DNA from: Sporosarcina sp. BP05
GTDB taxonomy: Bacteria > Bacillota > Bacilli > Bacillales_A > Planococcaceae
Length of the DNA stretch: 55,424 bases
Direction of reading: 5' to 3'
Assembly: GCF_014282005.1 (NCBI RefSeq)
Contig: NZ_JACFTD010000022.1
Coordinates: 1-55,424 of the forward strand
The position numbers and the translations under genes were made by a program. The notes under the pieces are model-generated. The model did no database searches and was not told where the DNA came from. It saw nothing but the letters and a program-made list of their open reading frames with translations. The first letter of the stretch is position 1; every line of letters starts with the position of its first letter. Below, one piece after another: positions 11,282-21,370 of the stretch.

Positions 11282-12511
11282 GTGTCAAAAATTACCATGA
11301 AAAACCTGTTCTATAAGTCATTGAGGAGTAAAAAAGTAGCGATTACCGTAGTTTCGCTAACGCTATTTGTTACTGTTATTTCACTTGTTCTCTTTGAGGG
11401 AACAAAAAAATCAATCACGCTAGACGTGAACGGTGAAGAACTTAACATTAAGACGCACGCACATACAGTTGGTCACTTGCTTTCCGAACAGGAAATCGAG
11501 GTTGCCAAACACGATCTAGTAATACCCTCAGTGAATACACCTATTGAAGATGGTCTATCGATTAGGTGGGAACAGTCGCAACAAGTTGTAATAAATGTCG
11601 ATCAGGATAGCACATCCATATGGACGACTAATCATAAGGTTGAAGAAGTACTTGCTGAAGCGGGTATTGAAATTACCCAATATGATATTGTAAACCCTGT
11701 GCTTGAAGAACAGCTAGGGAAAGAAAATAGCATTACTGTCCAAAAAGCGTTTGAAGTAACGTTGAATGACGGCGGAGAAGAAAAGAAGGTCCGGTCAACT
11801 TCGACTACGGTCGCTGACTTTTTAAAGAGAGAGAACATTCATTTGAATGATGACGATCGTCTGAATAGAGAGGCAAATGAGTATCTAAAGCCTGGTTCTA
11901 TAGTGGCAGTCGTACGAGTGGAAAAAGTCACCGATGTAGTGGAAGAACCGGCGAACTTTGCAGTTGAAACACGCAACGATCCATCTTTGCTGAAAGGGCG
12001 TGAGAAAATCGTCCAGTCAGGAAAAAAAGGAACGGTTTCACGGAAGTTTGAAATTGTAAAAGAAAACGGGAAAGAAGTTTCCCGTAAGCTGCTAGAGGAG
12101 AAATCAATTAAAGAACCACAAACGAAAATTGTGGCAATCGGCTCGCGAGTGATGGTCGCAAGTGCATCAGCGGGGATGTCTAATTCGAGAAGTGTATCGC
12201 GTAGTGATTCATCAGCAGGGGGCGAGGAGTTCTACGTGACTGCCACAGCCTATACGGCATATTGTAATGGTTGTTCTGGAATTACGCGTACAGGCATCAA
12301 TTTACGTGCGAACCCCAACTTGAAAGTCATTGCAGTTGACCCGAGCGTTATCCCGCTCGGTTCTAAAGTGTGGGTTGAAGGATACGGCTATGCGGTCGCG
12401 GGCGATACAGGCGGCGCAATTAAGGGCAAGAAAATTGATCTGCACGTACCGACGAAAAGTGATGCCTACAAATTCGGCAGGCGCCAAGTGAAAATTAAAA
12501 TAATCGATTGA
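11282..12511 (+). CDS. yabE: YabE-like cell-wall protein with G5 and 3D domains
   Basis: Rpf-type secreted cell-wall hydrolase candidate, 409 residues from the GTG at 11282 behind AAGGAGG. An N-terminal membrane segment or signal anchor (KVAITVVSLTLFVTVISLVLF) is followed by DUF348-type repeats (about 40-200), a G5 domain (about 205-285), a Ser-rich linker, and a C-terminal 3D domain. The 3D motif includes ATAYTAYC, AVDPSVIPLGS, GDTGG and KIDLHV, with the three aspartates conserved. The family is related to resuscitation-promoting factors and lytic transglycosylases. It acts outside the membrane. Residues past the first 34 coding triplets upstream of 11282 were rejected because the promoter lies there. 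Confidence 0.9.
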   Translation: MSKITMKNLFYKSLRSKKVAITVVSLTLFVTVISLVLFEGTKKSITLDVNGEELNIKTHAHTVGHLLSEQEIEVAKHDLVIPSVNTPIEDGLSIRWEQSQQVVINVDQDSTSIWTTNHKVEEVLAEAGIEITQYDIVNPVLEEQLGKENSITVQKAFEVTLNDGGEEKKVRSTSTTVADFLKRENIHLNDDDRLNREANEYLKPGSIVAVVRVEKVTDVVEEPANFAVETRNDPSLLKGREKIVQSGKKGTVSRKFEIVKENGKEVSRKLLEEKSIKEPQTKIVAIGSRVMVASASAGMSNSRSVSRSDSSAGGEEFYVTATAYTAYCNGCSGITRTGINLRANPNLKVIAVDPSVIPLGSKVWVEGYGYAVAGDTGGAIKGKKIDLHVPTKSDAYKFGRRQVKIKIID

Positions 12512-12516
12512 CATAT

Positions 12517-12549
12517 ACATCCGCAGGACTGAAATTAGTCCCGCGGATT
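12517..12549 (+). terminator. Hairpin terminator-like structure after yabE
   Basis: ATCCGCAGGACT pairs with AGTCCCGCGGAT around a GAAATT loop, with one mismatch. The following sequence is TATTG rather than a T run, so termination would be weak. Part of a longer structured spacer (see 12575-12625). Confidence 0.45.
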
Positions 12550-12574
12550 ATTGCGTTACAGCTTGCTTCTGTTA

Positions 12575-12625
12575 AAGCAATTACGCCGAGGCGTAATTGA
12601 TTACCTCCCCATCTGTACATCCGCT
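12575..12625. repeat. Structured spacer with 22-bp near-palindrome
   Basis: CAATTACGCC-GA-GGCGTAATTG (12580-12601) is a 10-bp inverted repeat around two bases. The string TACATCCGC occurs on both sides of the structured region, beside the first hairpin and again just after the palindrome. No T run follows. Likely a small intergenic repeat element between yabE and rnmV. Confidence 0.45.
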
Positions 12626-12675
12626 TGTGGGCAGAGTAGAATTAGGGAAAGAATGCAATGGGAATGAGGATTTTT

Positions 12676-14137
<1,462 letters not shown>

Positions 14138-14179
14138 AACGCTTTTATTAGAAAAATACCCTTTTTTTTAATAAAAGGA

Positions 14180-14209
14180 TTGACAAAGTAGACGACCAAT
14201 TGTTAAAAT
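14180..14209 (+). promoter_or_regulatory. Sigma-A promoter P1 of veg
   Basis: TTGACA (14180-14185) and TAAAAT (14204-14209), 18-base spacer. First of two tandem promoters ahead of veg; the same tandem layout is known for veg in B. subtilis. Confidence 0.65.
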
Positions 14210-14220
14210 GAAGATTTTAA

Positions 14221-14255
14221 TTGACAGAAACTTTTAAAAGTGTTATGCTTATACT
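14221..14255 (+). promoter_or_regulatory. Sigma-A promoter P2 of veg
   Basis: TTGACA (14221-14226), 17-base spacer, TATGCT (14244-14249); TATACT follows at 14250-14255. It lies closest to the veg start. Confidence 0.65.
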
Positions 14256-14273
14256 TAGTGAGGTGTAAGCGAC

Positions 14274-14540
14274 GTGCCAAAAACATTAGCGGACATTAAG
14301 AAGTCATTGGATTCTCATCTTGGAAAACGTTTGCACTTAAAAGCAAACGGCGGTCGGAAGAAGACTATCGAGAGAGCTGGAGTGCTGCGGGAAACATATC
14401 GTGCGGTATTTGTAGTTGAACTTGACCAGGACGAAAATGCGTTTGAAAGAGTATCTTACAGCTACGCAGATATTTTAACCGAAGCGGTTGAAATAACAAT
14501 TCTTGAAGGTGCAGATCCTACTGCATTCATTATCAAATAA
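14274..14540 (+). CDS. veg: Veg protein
   Basis: Highly expressed small protein of the DUF1021 family (88 aa; B. subtilis Veg 86 aa). It begins [16 protein letters not shown] and has an SH3-like beta-rich pattern. In B. subtilis Veg has been linked to biofilm gene expression and spore outgrowth. The start is GTG at 14274 behind GTGAGGTG. Two strong promoters and a strong terminator make it a one-gene transcript. sspF follows as in B. subtilis. Confidence 0.95.
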   Translation: MPKTLADIKKSLDSHLGKRLHLKANGGRKKTIERAGVLRETYRAVFVVELDQDENAFERVSYSYADILTEAVEITILEGADPTAFIIK

Positions 14541-14573
14541 TTACTGTACTAATGATTTAATTCATTTTTAAAC

Positions 14574-14624
14574 AACACCCGTGCAAGCATTCTGAACAAG
14601 GATGTCTTGTATGGGTGTTTTTTC
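14574..14624 (+). terminator. Rho-independent terminator after veg
   Basis: AACACCCGTGCAAG (14574-14587) pairs with CTTGTATGGGTGTT (14606-14619), running into TTTTTT. Confidence 0.8.
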
Positions 14625-14636
14625 TTTCATTTGGTT

Positions 14637-14643
14637 CATACTA
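14637..14643 (+). promoter_or_regulatory. Sigma-G -10 box ahead of sspF
   Basis: CATACTA is the exact sigma-G -10 consensus and lies 30 bases ahead of sspF, a forespore-type gene. The -35 region, which falls in the veg terminator tail, is a poor match, so strength is uncertain. Confidence 0.5.
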
Positions 14644-14672
14644 CATTTGTCAGCCAAAAGGAGGAAAACCGA

Positions 14673-14849
14673 ATGGCGAAAAAACGTGGCATAATGTCTG
14701 AAAGCTTGAAGGTAGAAATTGCGAAAGAGCTTGGATTTTATGATGTTGTAGAGCGAGAAGGTTGGGGCGGCATCAAATCACGCGACGCGGGTAATATGGT
14801 GAAGCGAGCAATTGAAATGGCCGAACGAGGAGTAGCACAAAAGAAATAA
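14673..14849 (+). CDS. sspF: Small acid-soluble spore protein SspF
   Basis: Minor alpha/beta-type SASP, 58 residues, that coats DNA in the dormant spore. [17 protein letters not shown] and [20 protein letters not shown] are the family's two helices; EGWGGI lies where germination protease cuts related SASPs. The ATG at 14673 has AAAGGAGG eight bases ahead; an upstream in-frame ATG at 14607 sits in the veg terminator. The gene is direct evidence that the organism forms endospores. A strong terminator follows. Confidence 0.95.
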   Translation: MAKKRGIMSESLKVEIAKELGFYDVVEREGWGGIKSRDAGNMVKRAIEMAERGVAQKK

Positions 14850-14886
14850 CGCTATGAATTACCCATTATCCAACTAACAGGCTGAC

Positions 14887-14943
14887 AAAAGAAGAGCTGG
14901 ATCCGGGGGCATCAAGACATCCGGTTCAGCTCTTCTTTTTATT
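14887..14943 (+). terminator. Rho-independent terminator after sspF
   Basis: AAAAGAAGAGCTG (14887-14899) and CAGCTCTTCTTTT (14927-14939) form a perfect 13-bp stem base, with further pairing inside (GGATCCGG/CCGG). A T run is included in the 3' arm. Confidence 0.85.
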
Positions 14944-15175
14944 ACTTGGGAAGTTATGAGTTATAGATATGATTGATTGTGTGGTGTTTATGCTTGGTAG
15001 GTAGGCGTGTATGATTGGGTCGTACGTTGTTTATATAGTCGGTCGCGTTTTCACTTTTGTTCTAAAACCGAGGCTTTCAAAAATCAATTACCCAATTATT
15101 ATCATTTCACAGCGCAAATATTTCACCCTATGGTAAAATAGGGGGACACAGACTAGCTGGAATGGAGGGAGCCGG

Positions 15176-16042
15176 ATGCTTTATGAAAAGGCACCAGCAA
15201 AAATCAATTTAACACTCGATGTATTACATAAGCGCCCGGATGGTTTTCATGAAGTCGAAATGATTATGACCACGGTAGATTTAGCGGACAGAATCTGGCT
15301 TCGTCCTGCAGATAACGGGAAAATCATCATCAAGGCATCAGAACGGCATGTACCCAATGATCGAAAGAACTTGGCTTACCAAGCTGCTGAATTGTTACAA
15401 ATTGAATGTGGGATTACAAACGGTGTTGAGATTACGTTAGAAAAAAGTATTCCAGTTGCTGCTGGGCTCGCGGGCGGAAGTTCGGATGCTGCTGCTACAC
15501 TACGGGGATTGAATAGGCTATGGGATTTAAAATTAAGTGTCGAGGAACTCGCGAGGCTTGGGGCACGTATTGGTTCGGATGTTTCATTCTGTGTGCATGG
15601 CGGGACAGCACTTGCGACGGGACGCGGAGAACTAATTGAAATCCTCCCTCCCCCACCAAATTGCTGGGTTATCCTTGCTAAACCAGCAATTTCGGTTTCG
15701 ACAGGAGATATATACGGGAATCTGAATTTATCTGCAATTGATCATATTAATACGGTTGGCATGATTGAAGCATTAAGAGCGGGAGATTACGACAAAATGT
15801 GCAAGTCAGTCGGGAATGTCTTAGAAACCGTCACTATGGATCTGTATCCGCAAGTCGTCGTTCTGAAAGAGCAGATGAAAAGATTTGGTGCAGATGCAGT
15901 TTTAATGAGTGGTAGCGGTCCGACAGTTTTCGGTCTCGTTAAACATGAATCCAGGGTGCCGCGAATTTACAATGGACTAAAAGGGTTCTGTCCGGAAGTA
16001 TATGCGGTCAGAATGGTCGGCGGGCATACAATTCTTGATTAA
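15176..16042 (+). CDS. ispE: 4-diphosphocytidyl-2-C-methyl-D-erythritol kinase
   Basis: GHMP kinase of the MEP isoprenoid pathway. KINLTLDV at residues 9-16 and the ATP loop [15 protein letters not shown] (about 93-107) are clear; SGSGPTVFG near residue 243 is the third GHMP motif. The 288-residue length matches B. subtilis IspE (289). The ATG follows GGAGGGAG. purR begins 56 bases downstream across an inverted repeat. It is the only MEP pathway gene in the window. Confidence 0.96.
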   Translation: MLYEKAPAKINLTLDVLHKRPDGFHEVEMIMTTVDLADRIWLRPADNGKIIIKASERHVPNDRKNLAYQAAELLQIECGITNGVEITLEKSIPVAAGLAGGSSDAAATLRGLNRLWDLKLSVEELARLGARIGSDVSFCVHGGTALATGRGELIEILPPPPNCWVILAKPAISVSTGDIYGNLNLSAIDHINTVGMIEALRAGDYDKMCKSVGNVLETVTMDLYPQVVVLKEQMKRFGADAVLMSGSGPTVFGLVKHESRVPRIYNGLKGFCPEVYAVRMVGGHTILD

Positions 16043-16084
16043 ACACGTACGATTGTGGTAATGTACATTAAAATATTCGTGTTT
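16041..16084. promoter_or_regulatory. Inverted repeat between ispE and purR (possible operator)
   Basis: AAACACG (16041-16047) and CGTGTTT (16078-16084) are exact inverted repeats 30 bases apart, directly ahead of the purR ribosome site. The half-sites vaguely resemble the CGAA-containing PurBox (ACGAATATT on the minus strand), and purR is autoregulated in B. subtilis. The match is too weak to call a PurR site. Confidence 0.3.
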
Positions 16085-16097
16085 GGGAGGTGATACT

Positions 16098-16925
16098 ATG
16101 AAGTGGAAAAGGAGCGAGCGGCTTGTGGATATGACTAGCCAATTGTTGGAATCTCCACATGAACTTATTCCACTGACCTTCTTCTCCGAGCGTTATCAAG
16201 CGGCAAAATCCTCGATTAGCGAGGATTTAACGATTGTAAAAGAAACGTTTGAGGAAAAAGGTACAGGAAAACTGGTGACGGTTTCCGGAGCAGCGGGAGG
16301 AGTGAAGTTCATCCCGAAGATGGCAGAACCTGACGTTCGTGAAGTGATGTCGCTTCTGATGGAGAAACTAGGCCATTCGGATCGATTGCTGCCAGGTGGT
16401 TATTTATTCATGACGGATCTTCTGGGCAATCCACGCATTATGGATCGCGTAGGTAAAGTATTCGCTTCAGCGTACGCGGAGACAGACATTGACGTGATTA
16501 TGACAGTAGCGACGAAGGGAATTCCGATTGCCCATGCAATTGCGCGTCATCTGAATGTCCCGGTCGTTGTGGTTCGCCGTGATAGCAAGGTGACCGAGGG
16601 GCCAACTGTGAGCATCAATTATGTATCCGGTTCAACCAGACGTATTCAAACAATGGTATTATCGAAGAGAAGCATGCAAAGTGGGCGTAAGGTCCTCATT
16701 ACAGATGATTTCATGAAAGCAGGCGGTACGATGCTTGGAATGAAGAGTCTTCTGGAAGAGTTTGGTTGTGAACTGGCAGGCATTGCCGTTCTAGTAGAAT
16801 CCGATCATGCTGAAGAGGTTCTGGTCGATAACTACCTATCTCTCGTCAAGCTTCATGCAGTAAATGAAAAGAATAGAACCATCGAGTTAGAAGAAGGAAA
16901 CTATTTTGCGGAAGGTGGAAAATGA
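16098..16925 (+). CDS. purR: Purine operon repressor PurR
   Basis: PRPP-sensing repressor of purine synthesis and transport genes. An N-terminal winged helix ([20 protein letters not shown] onward) is joined to a PRTase-fold domain whose PRPP loop reads [13 protein letters not shown] (about residues 200-212). The 275-residue product is near the B. subtilis length (285). The ATG at 16098 has GGGAGGTGAT ahead. The stop overlaps the ribosome site of ridA, and the pair is conserved in Bacilli. Confidence 0.96.
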   Translation: MKWKRSERLVDMTSQLLESPHELIPLTFFSERYQAAKSSISEDLTIVKETFEEKGTGKLVTVSGAAGGVKFIPKMAEPDVREVMSLLMEKLGHSDRLLPGGYLFMTDLLGNPRIMDRVGKVFASAYAETDIDVIMTVATKGIPIAHAIARHLNVPVVVVRRDSKVTEGPTVSINYVSGSTRRIQTMVLSKRSMQSGRKVLITDDFMKAGGTMLGMKSLLEEFGCELAGIAVLVESDHAEEVLVDNYLSLVKLHAVNEKNRTIELEEGNYFAEGGK

Positions 16926-16926
16926 T

Positions 16927-17304
16927 ATGAATTATGTAGCGACAGAAAACGCACCACAGGCAATTGGACCTTATGCACAAGCGGTAAGTGTGAACGGAAT
17001 GGTATATACATCCGGACAAATTCCATTGACACCAGAAGGGTTACTAGTTGAGGGGACTATCGAAGACCAAACACACCAAGTGTTTGCTAATCTAAAAGAA
17101 GTGCTGAAAGCAGCAGGTTCATCTCTGGATAAAGTAGTAAAAGCGACTGTTTTTATTAAAGATATGAATGAATTTGTTGCAGTCAACGACATTTATGCAC
17201 ACCATTTCGGGGCTCATACACCTGCACGTTCAACTGTTGAAGTTGCTAGATTACCGAAAGACGTAAAAATTGAAATAGAAGTTATTGCTCTAGTAAGCGA
17301 ATAA
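16927..17304 (+). CDS. ridA: Reactive intermediate/imine deaminase RidA
   Basis: Hydrolyses enamine/imine intermediates released by PLP enzymes such as threonine dehydratase (YjgF/YER057c/UK114 family; B. subtilis YabJ, 125 aa, the same length). Motifs: IGPYAQAV (residues 15-22), YTSGQIP, and the C-terminal [19 protein letters not shown] containing the arginine that binds the substrate carboxylate. In B. subtilis it was reported to affect purine regulation, in keeping with its pairing with purR. A terminator follows. Confidence 0.96.
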   Translation: MNYVATENAPQAIGPYAQAVSVNGMVYTSGQIPLTPEGLLVEGTIEDQTHQVFANLKEVLKAAGSSLDKVVKATVFIKDMNEFVAVNDIYAHHFGAHTPARSTVEVARLPKDVKIEIEVIALVSE

Positions 17305-17309
17305 CAGAT

Positions 17310-17343
17310 ACCCGCCCAGATACCACTAGGGCGGGTTTTTTAT
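17310..17343 (+). terminator. Rho-independent terminator after ridA
   Basis: ACCCGCCC (17310-17317) pairs with GGGCGGGT (17329-17336), then T6. It separates ridA from the spoVG promoter. Confidence 0.9.
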
Positions 17344-17384
17344 TTGCATGTCTTTCTAAATGTTTAAATAATTGTGTTTATAAA

Positions 17385-17413
17385 GAAGGGAAACGCTTAC
17401 TTTTGTGGAATAT
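17385..17413 (+). promoter_or_regulatory. Sigma-H promoter of spoVG
   Basis: GAAGGGAAA (17385-17393), 11-base spacer, GTGGAATAT (17405-17413). This fits the sigma-H consensus RnAGGAwww/RnnGAATww with one -35 mismatch. spoVG is the classic sigma-H gene in B. subtilis. Confidence 0.75.
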
Positions 17414-17452
17414 AGTCGTCATGCGCTGTAAAGACAAAAGGAGTGGTACAAG

Positions 17453-17737
17453 ATGGAAGTAACAGATGTGAGGTTGCGGAAGATGGAAACGGATGGAAGG
17501 ATGAGGGCGATTGCTTCGATTACGATTGACGATGAATTTGTCGTGCATGATATTCGGGTTATCGATGGAAATGAGGGATTATTCGTAGCTATGCCGAGTA
17601 AACGGACGCCTGATGGAGAGTTTCGCGATGTAGCACATCCAATAAATACAAGTGCCCGAACGAAAATCCAAGATGCGGTAATGGCGGCATACCACCTTTC
17701 GGCAGAAGAAGTAGTATTTGAAGGGGCTGGCGCATGA
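17453..17737 (+). CDS. spoVG: Septation/RNA-binding regulator SpoVG
   Basis: Conserved 94-residue nucleic-acid-binding protein (B. subtilis 97 aa) that affects asymmetric septation and cortex formation. [23 protein letters not shown] at the start and [20 protein letters not shown] in the middle are near invariant in the family. The ATG at 17453 follows AAAGGAG. A sigma-H promoter is visible, and AbrB, its known repressor in B. subtilis, is encoded at 7639-7917. A terminator follows. Confidence 0.97.
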   Translation: MEVTDVRLRKMETDGRMRAIASITIDDEFVVHDIRVIDGNEGLFVAMPSKRTPDGEFRDVAHPINTSARTKIQDAVMAAYHLSAEEVVFEGAGA

Positions 17738-17768
17738 TGTGGTCTCTTCGTTTATCGTGAAGTAATAT

Positions 17769-17801
17769 AGACCGCCTGTGTTTAATAGGGCAGTCTTTTC
17801 T
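17769..17801 (+). terminator. Rho-independent terminator after spoVG
   Basis: AGACCGCCT (17769-17777) pairs with AGGGCAGTCT (17787-17796) with one bulge and one G-U, then TTTTCTT. The gap from spoVG to glmU (447 bases) holds this, the hairpin repeat region below and the glmU promoter. Confidence 0.65.
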
Positions 17802-17866
17802 TGTTGCTTAAGAAATCATAAAACTTTGTACTGTGGATAATTTACAATGCTAGAAGTTTCACGTAT

Positions 17867-17980
17867 AGACCCCGAGTACCTAATACTCGGAGGTCTGCGG
17901 GATGTGGGTTACGCAGCGAAGGGAGATTGAACTACATTTCTCTTTGTTGCTACGTGACGTGGCAAACTTAGGCTTTGTTC
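17867..17980 (+). repeat. Dispersed hairpin element with ACTTAG joint, copy C, with leading hairpin
   Basis: A leading hairpin AGACCCCGAGTA/TACTCGG-A-GGTCT (17867-17896, 12 bp with one bulge) is followed by GTGGGTTACGCA, matching GTGGGTCATGCA of copy A. Next comes TTGCTAC-gtgac-GTGGCAA (17947-17965, 7 bp) and ACTTAGG (17966-17972). The outer stem seen in copies A and D is not obvious here. About 24 extra bases separate the GCA box from the inner hairpin. Confidence 0.5.
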
Positions 17981-18095
17981 ACGTGCAGATACCCCGTGCT
18001 TTGTTTTACATAGGGATTTTGTGGTTTTAAAAAGCGAAGAAAAAAAGAAAAAGTAATGATAAAAGATTGTAATCAACTTGTCAAGGGGTATGAGG

Positions 18096-18124
18096 TTGAA
18101 AAGTAGGCCGTTTTCAGCTATAGT
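18096..18124 (+). promoter_or_regulatory. Sigma-A promoter of glmU-prs
   Basis: TTGAAA (18096-18101), 17-base spacer, TATAGT (18119-18124), about 60 bases ahead of the glmU start. Confidence 0.6.
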
Positions 18125-18184
18125 CAATAGTGAAAACATTAAGAGGGGGATTCTCCTTCATCCCTCATTCATGGGGGCCATTAA

Positions 18185-19555
18185 ATGACAAATACATATG
18201 CCGTTGTCCTGGCTGCAGGGCAAGGTACACGGATGAAGTCCGATTTATATAAAGTACTGCATCCCGTTTGTGGAAAACCGATGGTCGAACACGTAATTGA
18301 TCATATACGCGGTCTCGGTACCAGTCGAATTGTTACGATTGTTGGACATGGTGCAGAAATGGTAGAAGAAACGCTTGGAGAGAAAAGTGAATATGCACTA
18401 CAGCAAGAGCAATTAGGCACAGCACACGCTGTTCAGCAGGCCCAGGGGCTTATTGGAGACTTGGATGGCACAACCATAGTTGTATGCGGAGATACACCGC
18501 TCATCCGCTCTGAGACGATGGAGGCACTAATTGCGCATCATAAAGCAACAGGAGCGAAAGCAACAATCTTGACGGCTTATGCGGATGATCCAACAGGATA
18601 CGGGCGCATTATCCGGGGAGAGAACGGCCAAGTCCTCCGAAATGTTGAACAGAAAGACGCAACTCCTGAAGAGCAAAAAGTGATGGAAATCAATACAGGG
18701 ACATATTGTTTTGACAATCGGACACTTTTTGAAACGCTGAAAAAAGTAAAAAATAATAATTCGCAGGGTGAATACTATCTTCCGGATGTTGTCGGTATTT
18801 TGCAATCTAAAAATGCACTCGTGTCAGCATACGTAACGGAGGATTTCAGTGAGACACTTGGTATCAATGATCGCGTAGTCTTGGCAGAAGCAGAGCGTGT
18901 CATGCGCGGACGTATTGCTGAAAAGCATATGCGCAACGGTGTAACAATCATCAACCCCGAAAACACGTATATAAGCGCGGCAGCAGAAATTGGCCGTGAT
19001 GCAGTACTTCAACCGGGTACGATGATTGAAGGGCATACTGTTATCGGCAATAAATGTGTTATTGGGCCAAATAGCCAGATTATAGACAGTGTAATTGGCG
19101 ATAATACAACTGTGCATTCATCCGTTGTTCTATCTAGCAGAATTGGTTCAGCTACTGCAATCGGGCCGTTCGCGCATATCCGCCCGGATTCTACTCTTGG
19201 TGACAGCGTGAAAATCGGTAACTTTGTTGAAGTGAAAAAATCGACGCTAGGTGAAGGCAGCAAAGTGTCGCATTTGAGCTATATCGGTGACGCAAAAATT
19301 GGATCGCATGTAAATATAGGTTGCGGTACAATTACCGTCAACTACGATGGCAAGAACAAGCATCTTACAACAATCGAAGATGATGCTTTTATTGGTTGTA
19401 ATTCGAATTTAGTTGCTCCAGTTATTGTTGGAAAAGGTGCATATGTAGCAGCTGGATCGACAATTACTAAAAATGTGCCAGAAAGTTCACTTGCAATTGC
19501 GCGCGCGCGCCAGGAGAATAAAGAAGGATACGCGAACAAACTAAATCTCAATTAA
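18185..19555 (+). CDS. glmU: Bifunctional GlcN-1-P acetyltransferase / UDP-GlcNAc pyrophosphorylase
   Basis: Makes UDP-GlcNAc for peptidoglycan and teichoic acid. The N-terminal uridyltransferase domain has [19 protein letters not shown] (about residues 9-27) and GDTPL. The C-terminal half is a left-handed beta-helix of hexapeptide repeats, with the acetyl-CoA site [15 protein letters not shown] near residue 380. The 456-residue length equals that of B. subtilis GlmU. prs follows after 11 bases, so the two are probably cotranscribed as in B. subtilis. Confidence 0.97.
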   Translation: MTNTYAVVLAAGQGTRMKSDLYKVLHPVCGKPMVEHVIDHIRGLGTSRIVTIVGHGAEMVEETLGEKSEYALQQEQLGTAHAVQQAQGLIGDLDGTTIVVCGDTPLIRSETMEALIAHHKATGAKATILTAYADDPTGYGRIIRGENGQVLRNVEQKDATPEEQKVMEINTGTYCFDNRTLFETLKKVKNNNSQGEYYLPDVVGILQSKNALVSAYVTEDFSETLGINDRVVLAEAERVMRGRIAEKHMRNGVTIINPENTYISAAAEIGRDAVLQPGTMIEGHTVIGNKCVIGPNSQIIDSVIGDNTTVHSSVVLSSRIGSATAIGPFAHIRPDSTLGDSVKIGNFVEVKKSTLGEGSKVSHLSYIGDAKIGSHVNIGCGTITVNYDGKNKHLTTIEDDAFIGCNSNLVAPVIVGKGAYVAAGSTITKNVPESSLAIARARQENKEGYANKLNLN

Positions 19556-19566
19556 ACAGGGGGAAC

Positions 19567-20529
19567 ATGATGGCTAATCACTATCCTAACGATAAACTAA
19601 AGATATTTTCTTTGAATTCGAACCAAACACTTGCGGCGCAAGTAGCGGAAAAAATAGGACGCCCACTCGGCAAATGCTCGGTCAAACAATTCAGTGACGG
19701 GGAAGTCCAAATCAATATCGAAGAAAGTATCCGTGGCTGCGATGTATTCGTCATCCAGTCGACATCGTACCCTGTCAATGAAAATTTGATGGAACTTCTT
19801 ATTATGATTGACGCTTTGAAACGTGCATCAGCACGCACAATCAATGTCGTTATGCCTTATTACGGCTATGCGCGCCAAGATCGTAAAGCACGTTCACGTG
19901 AACCGATTACAGCGAAACTTGTTGCAAATTTACTTGAAACAGCGGGAGCGCATCGCGTCATTGCAATCGATCTGCATGCACCACAAATCCAAGGTTTCTT
20001 CGATATTCCAATCGATCATCTTGTTGCTGAGCCAATCCTTACAGAATACTTTAAAGGAAAAGGCTTGAACACTGACGAATTAGTTATCGTATCACCGGAT
20101 CATGGCGGTGTAACACGAGCGCGTAAGATGGCGGACCGCATGAAAGCCCCTATTGCGATTATCGACAAACGTCGCCCACGCCCAAATGTTGCTGAAGTGA
20201 TGAATATCGTTGGCAATGTTGAAGGAAAAACAGCGATCCTAATTGATGATATTATCGATACAGCAGGGACAATAACAATTGCGGCGAGCGCATTAATCGA
20301 AAGTGGAGCAAAAGAAGTGTATGCTTGTTGTACACATCCAGTATTGTCTGGTCCGGCAATTGAACGAATTAACAATTCGCAAATTAAGGAATTGATTATT
20401 ACAAATTCAATTGAGCTTCCAGCAACGAAACAATCTCCGAAAATCAAACAGCTTTCTATTGCTTCATTGCTTGCAGAAGCGATTGTACGCGTGTTCGAAG
20501 AGAAGTCCGTAAGTACATTGTTTGAGTAA
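19567..20529 (+). CDS. prs: Ribose-phosphate pyrophosphokinase
   Basis: Makes PRPP from ribose-5-phosphate and ATP, feeding purine, pyrimidine, His and Trp synthesis. It contains the flexible-loop [10 protein letters not shown] (about residues 97-106), the family signature with [14 protein letters not shown], and the PRPP loop [13 protein letters not shown] (about 220-232). ATGs at 19567 and 19570 are both possible behind AGGGGG. Its product is the effector of PurR (16098) and the substrate of HprT (42695), both in this window. Confidence 0.97.
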   Translation: MMANHYPNDKLKIFSLNSNQTLAAQVAEKIGRPLGKCSVKQFSDGEVQINIEESIRGCDVFVIQSTSYPVNENLMELLIMIDALKRASARTINVVMPYYGYARQDRKARSREPITAKLVANLLETAGAHRVIAIDLHAPQIQGFFDIPIDHLVAEPILTEYFKGKGLNTDELVIVSPDHGGVTRARKMADRMKAPIAIIDKRRPRPNVAEVMNIVGNVEGKTAILIDDIIDTAGTITIAASALIESGAKEVYACCTHPVLSGPAIERINNSQIKELIITNSIELPATKQSPKIKQLSIASLLAEAIVRVFEEKSVSTLFE

Positions 20530-20542
20530 ATTCAATTTAGAT

Positions 20543-20568
20543 GTTTCATGTCGCTTGTCATTGGGTAT
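20543..20568 (+). promoter_or_regulatory. Sigma-B promoter of ctc/rplY
   Basis: GTTTCA (20543-20548), 14-base spacer, GGGTAT (20563-20568). The -10 is a perfect sigma-B consensus and the -35 differs from GTTTAA at one base. ctc is the prototype sigma-B gene in B. subtilis. Confidence 0.75.
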
Positions 20569-20613
20569 TTATTAATTAACACGACTTTTTTTAAAGAAGG
20601 GTGATTAAATAAA

Positions 20614-21246
20614 ATGAGTACAACTATACAATCAGAAGCGAGAGTACCATCAAAACAATCAGTACTAACTGAATTACGTAAAGAGGGCTATGTTCCAGCG
20701 GTCGTCTACGGTTATAAAACAGAAGCTACATCGATTTCAGTAAAAGAGCGCGAGTTACTGAAAACACTACAAATAACGGGCCGTAATGGCGTTATTAAAC
20801 TCAATATTGACGGGAAGGACATCAATGTTGTCCTAAACGATTATCAATCTGACGTATTAAAAGGTGCAATTCAACATGCGGACTTCCTAGCTATCAATAT
20901 GACAGAAGAGCTTGAAGTAGATGTACTTGTACATCTTGTAGGTGAATCTGTCGGCTTGAAAGAAGGCGGCGTACTTCAACAGCCAAACCGTGAAGTGACT
21001 ATCAAAGTGAAACCTTCAGACATTCCGGAGACATTTGATATTGACATTTCAAACCTTCAAATCGGAGAATCGATTACAGTAGCTGAAATTCGAGCGAAAT
21101 CGAAATATGAGATTTTAAACGAAGATGATCATTCACTTGTTCTAATTTCTTCACCGCGTACGGCGGCGGAGATGGAAGAACTTGAAAGTGATGCTTCTGA
21201 ATCAGCAGAACCTGAAGTAATTGGCGAGAAGAAGGAAGCGAAGTAA
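20614..21246 (+). CDS. ctc: General stress ribosomal protein L25 (Ctc/TL5 type)
   Basis: Binds 5S rRNA in the large subunit. It is a two-domain Ctc-type L25 of 210 residues: an N-terminal 5S-binding beta-barrel (about 1-90) and a C-terminal TL5 domain (about 95-185) ending in an acidic tail rich in Glu and Ser. The family segments VPAVVYGYK and VDVLVHLVGESVGLKEGGVL are present. The ATG follows AAGAAGGGTG. The sigma-B promoter ahead suggests stress induction. Confidence 0.95.
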   Translation: MSTTIQSEARVPSKQSVLTELRKEGYVPAVVYGYKTEATSISVKERELLKTLQITGRNGVIKLNIDGKDINVVLNDYQSDVLKGAIQHADFLAINMTEELEVDVLVHLVGESVGLKEGGVLQQPNREVTIKVKPSDIPETFDIDISNLQIGESITVAEIRAKSKYEILNEDDHSLVLISSPRTAAEMEELESDASESAEPEVIGEKKEAK

Positions 21247-21256
21247 TGCAACAATG

Positions 21257-21285
21257 AGCGCACGGATTTCCGTGCGCTTCTTTTC
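21257..21285 (+). terminator. Rho-independent terminator after ctc
   Basis: GCGCACGG (21258-21265) pairs with CCGTGCGC (21270-21277), then TTCTTTTCT. Confidence 0.85.
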
Positions 21286-21370
21286 TGTTTCAAAGTTAAG
21301 TAGTTATAAGCTTTTTTATTTAACATGGAATAGTATCTAGGCGCTAGACACGGGGCCTTAGGGTATTGTT

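Noticed and set aside
14142..14177. CTTTTATTA/TAATAAAAG hairpin as terminator of rsmA
   Set aside because: The T run is in the loop, not after the stem; stem is AT-only. Too weak to list.
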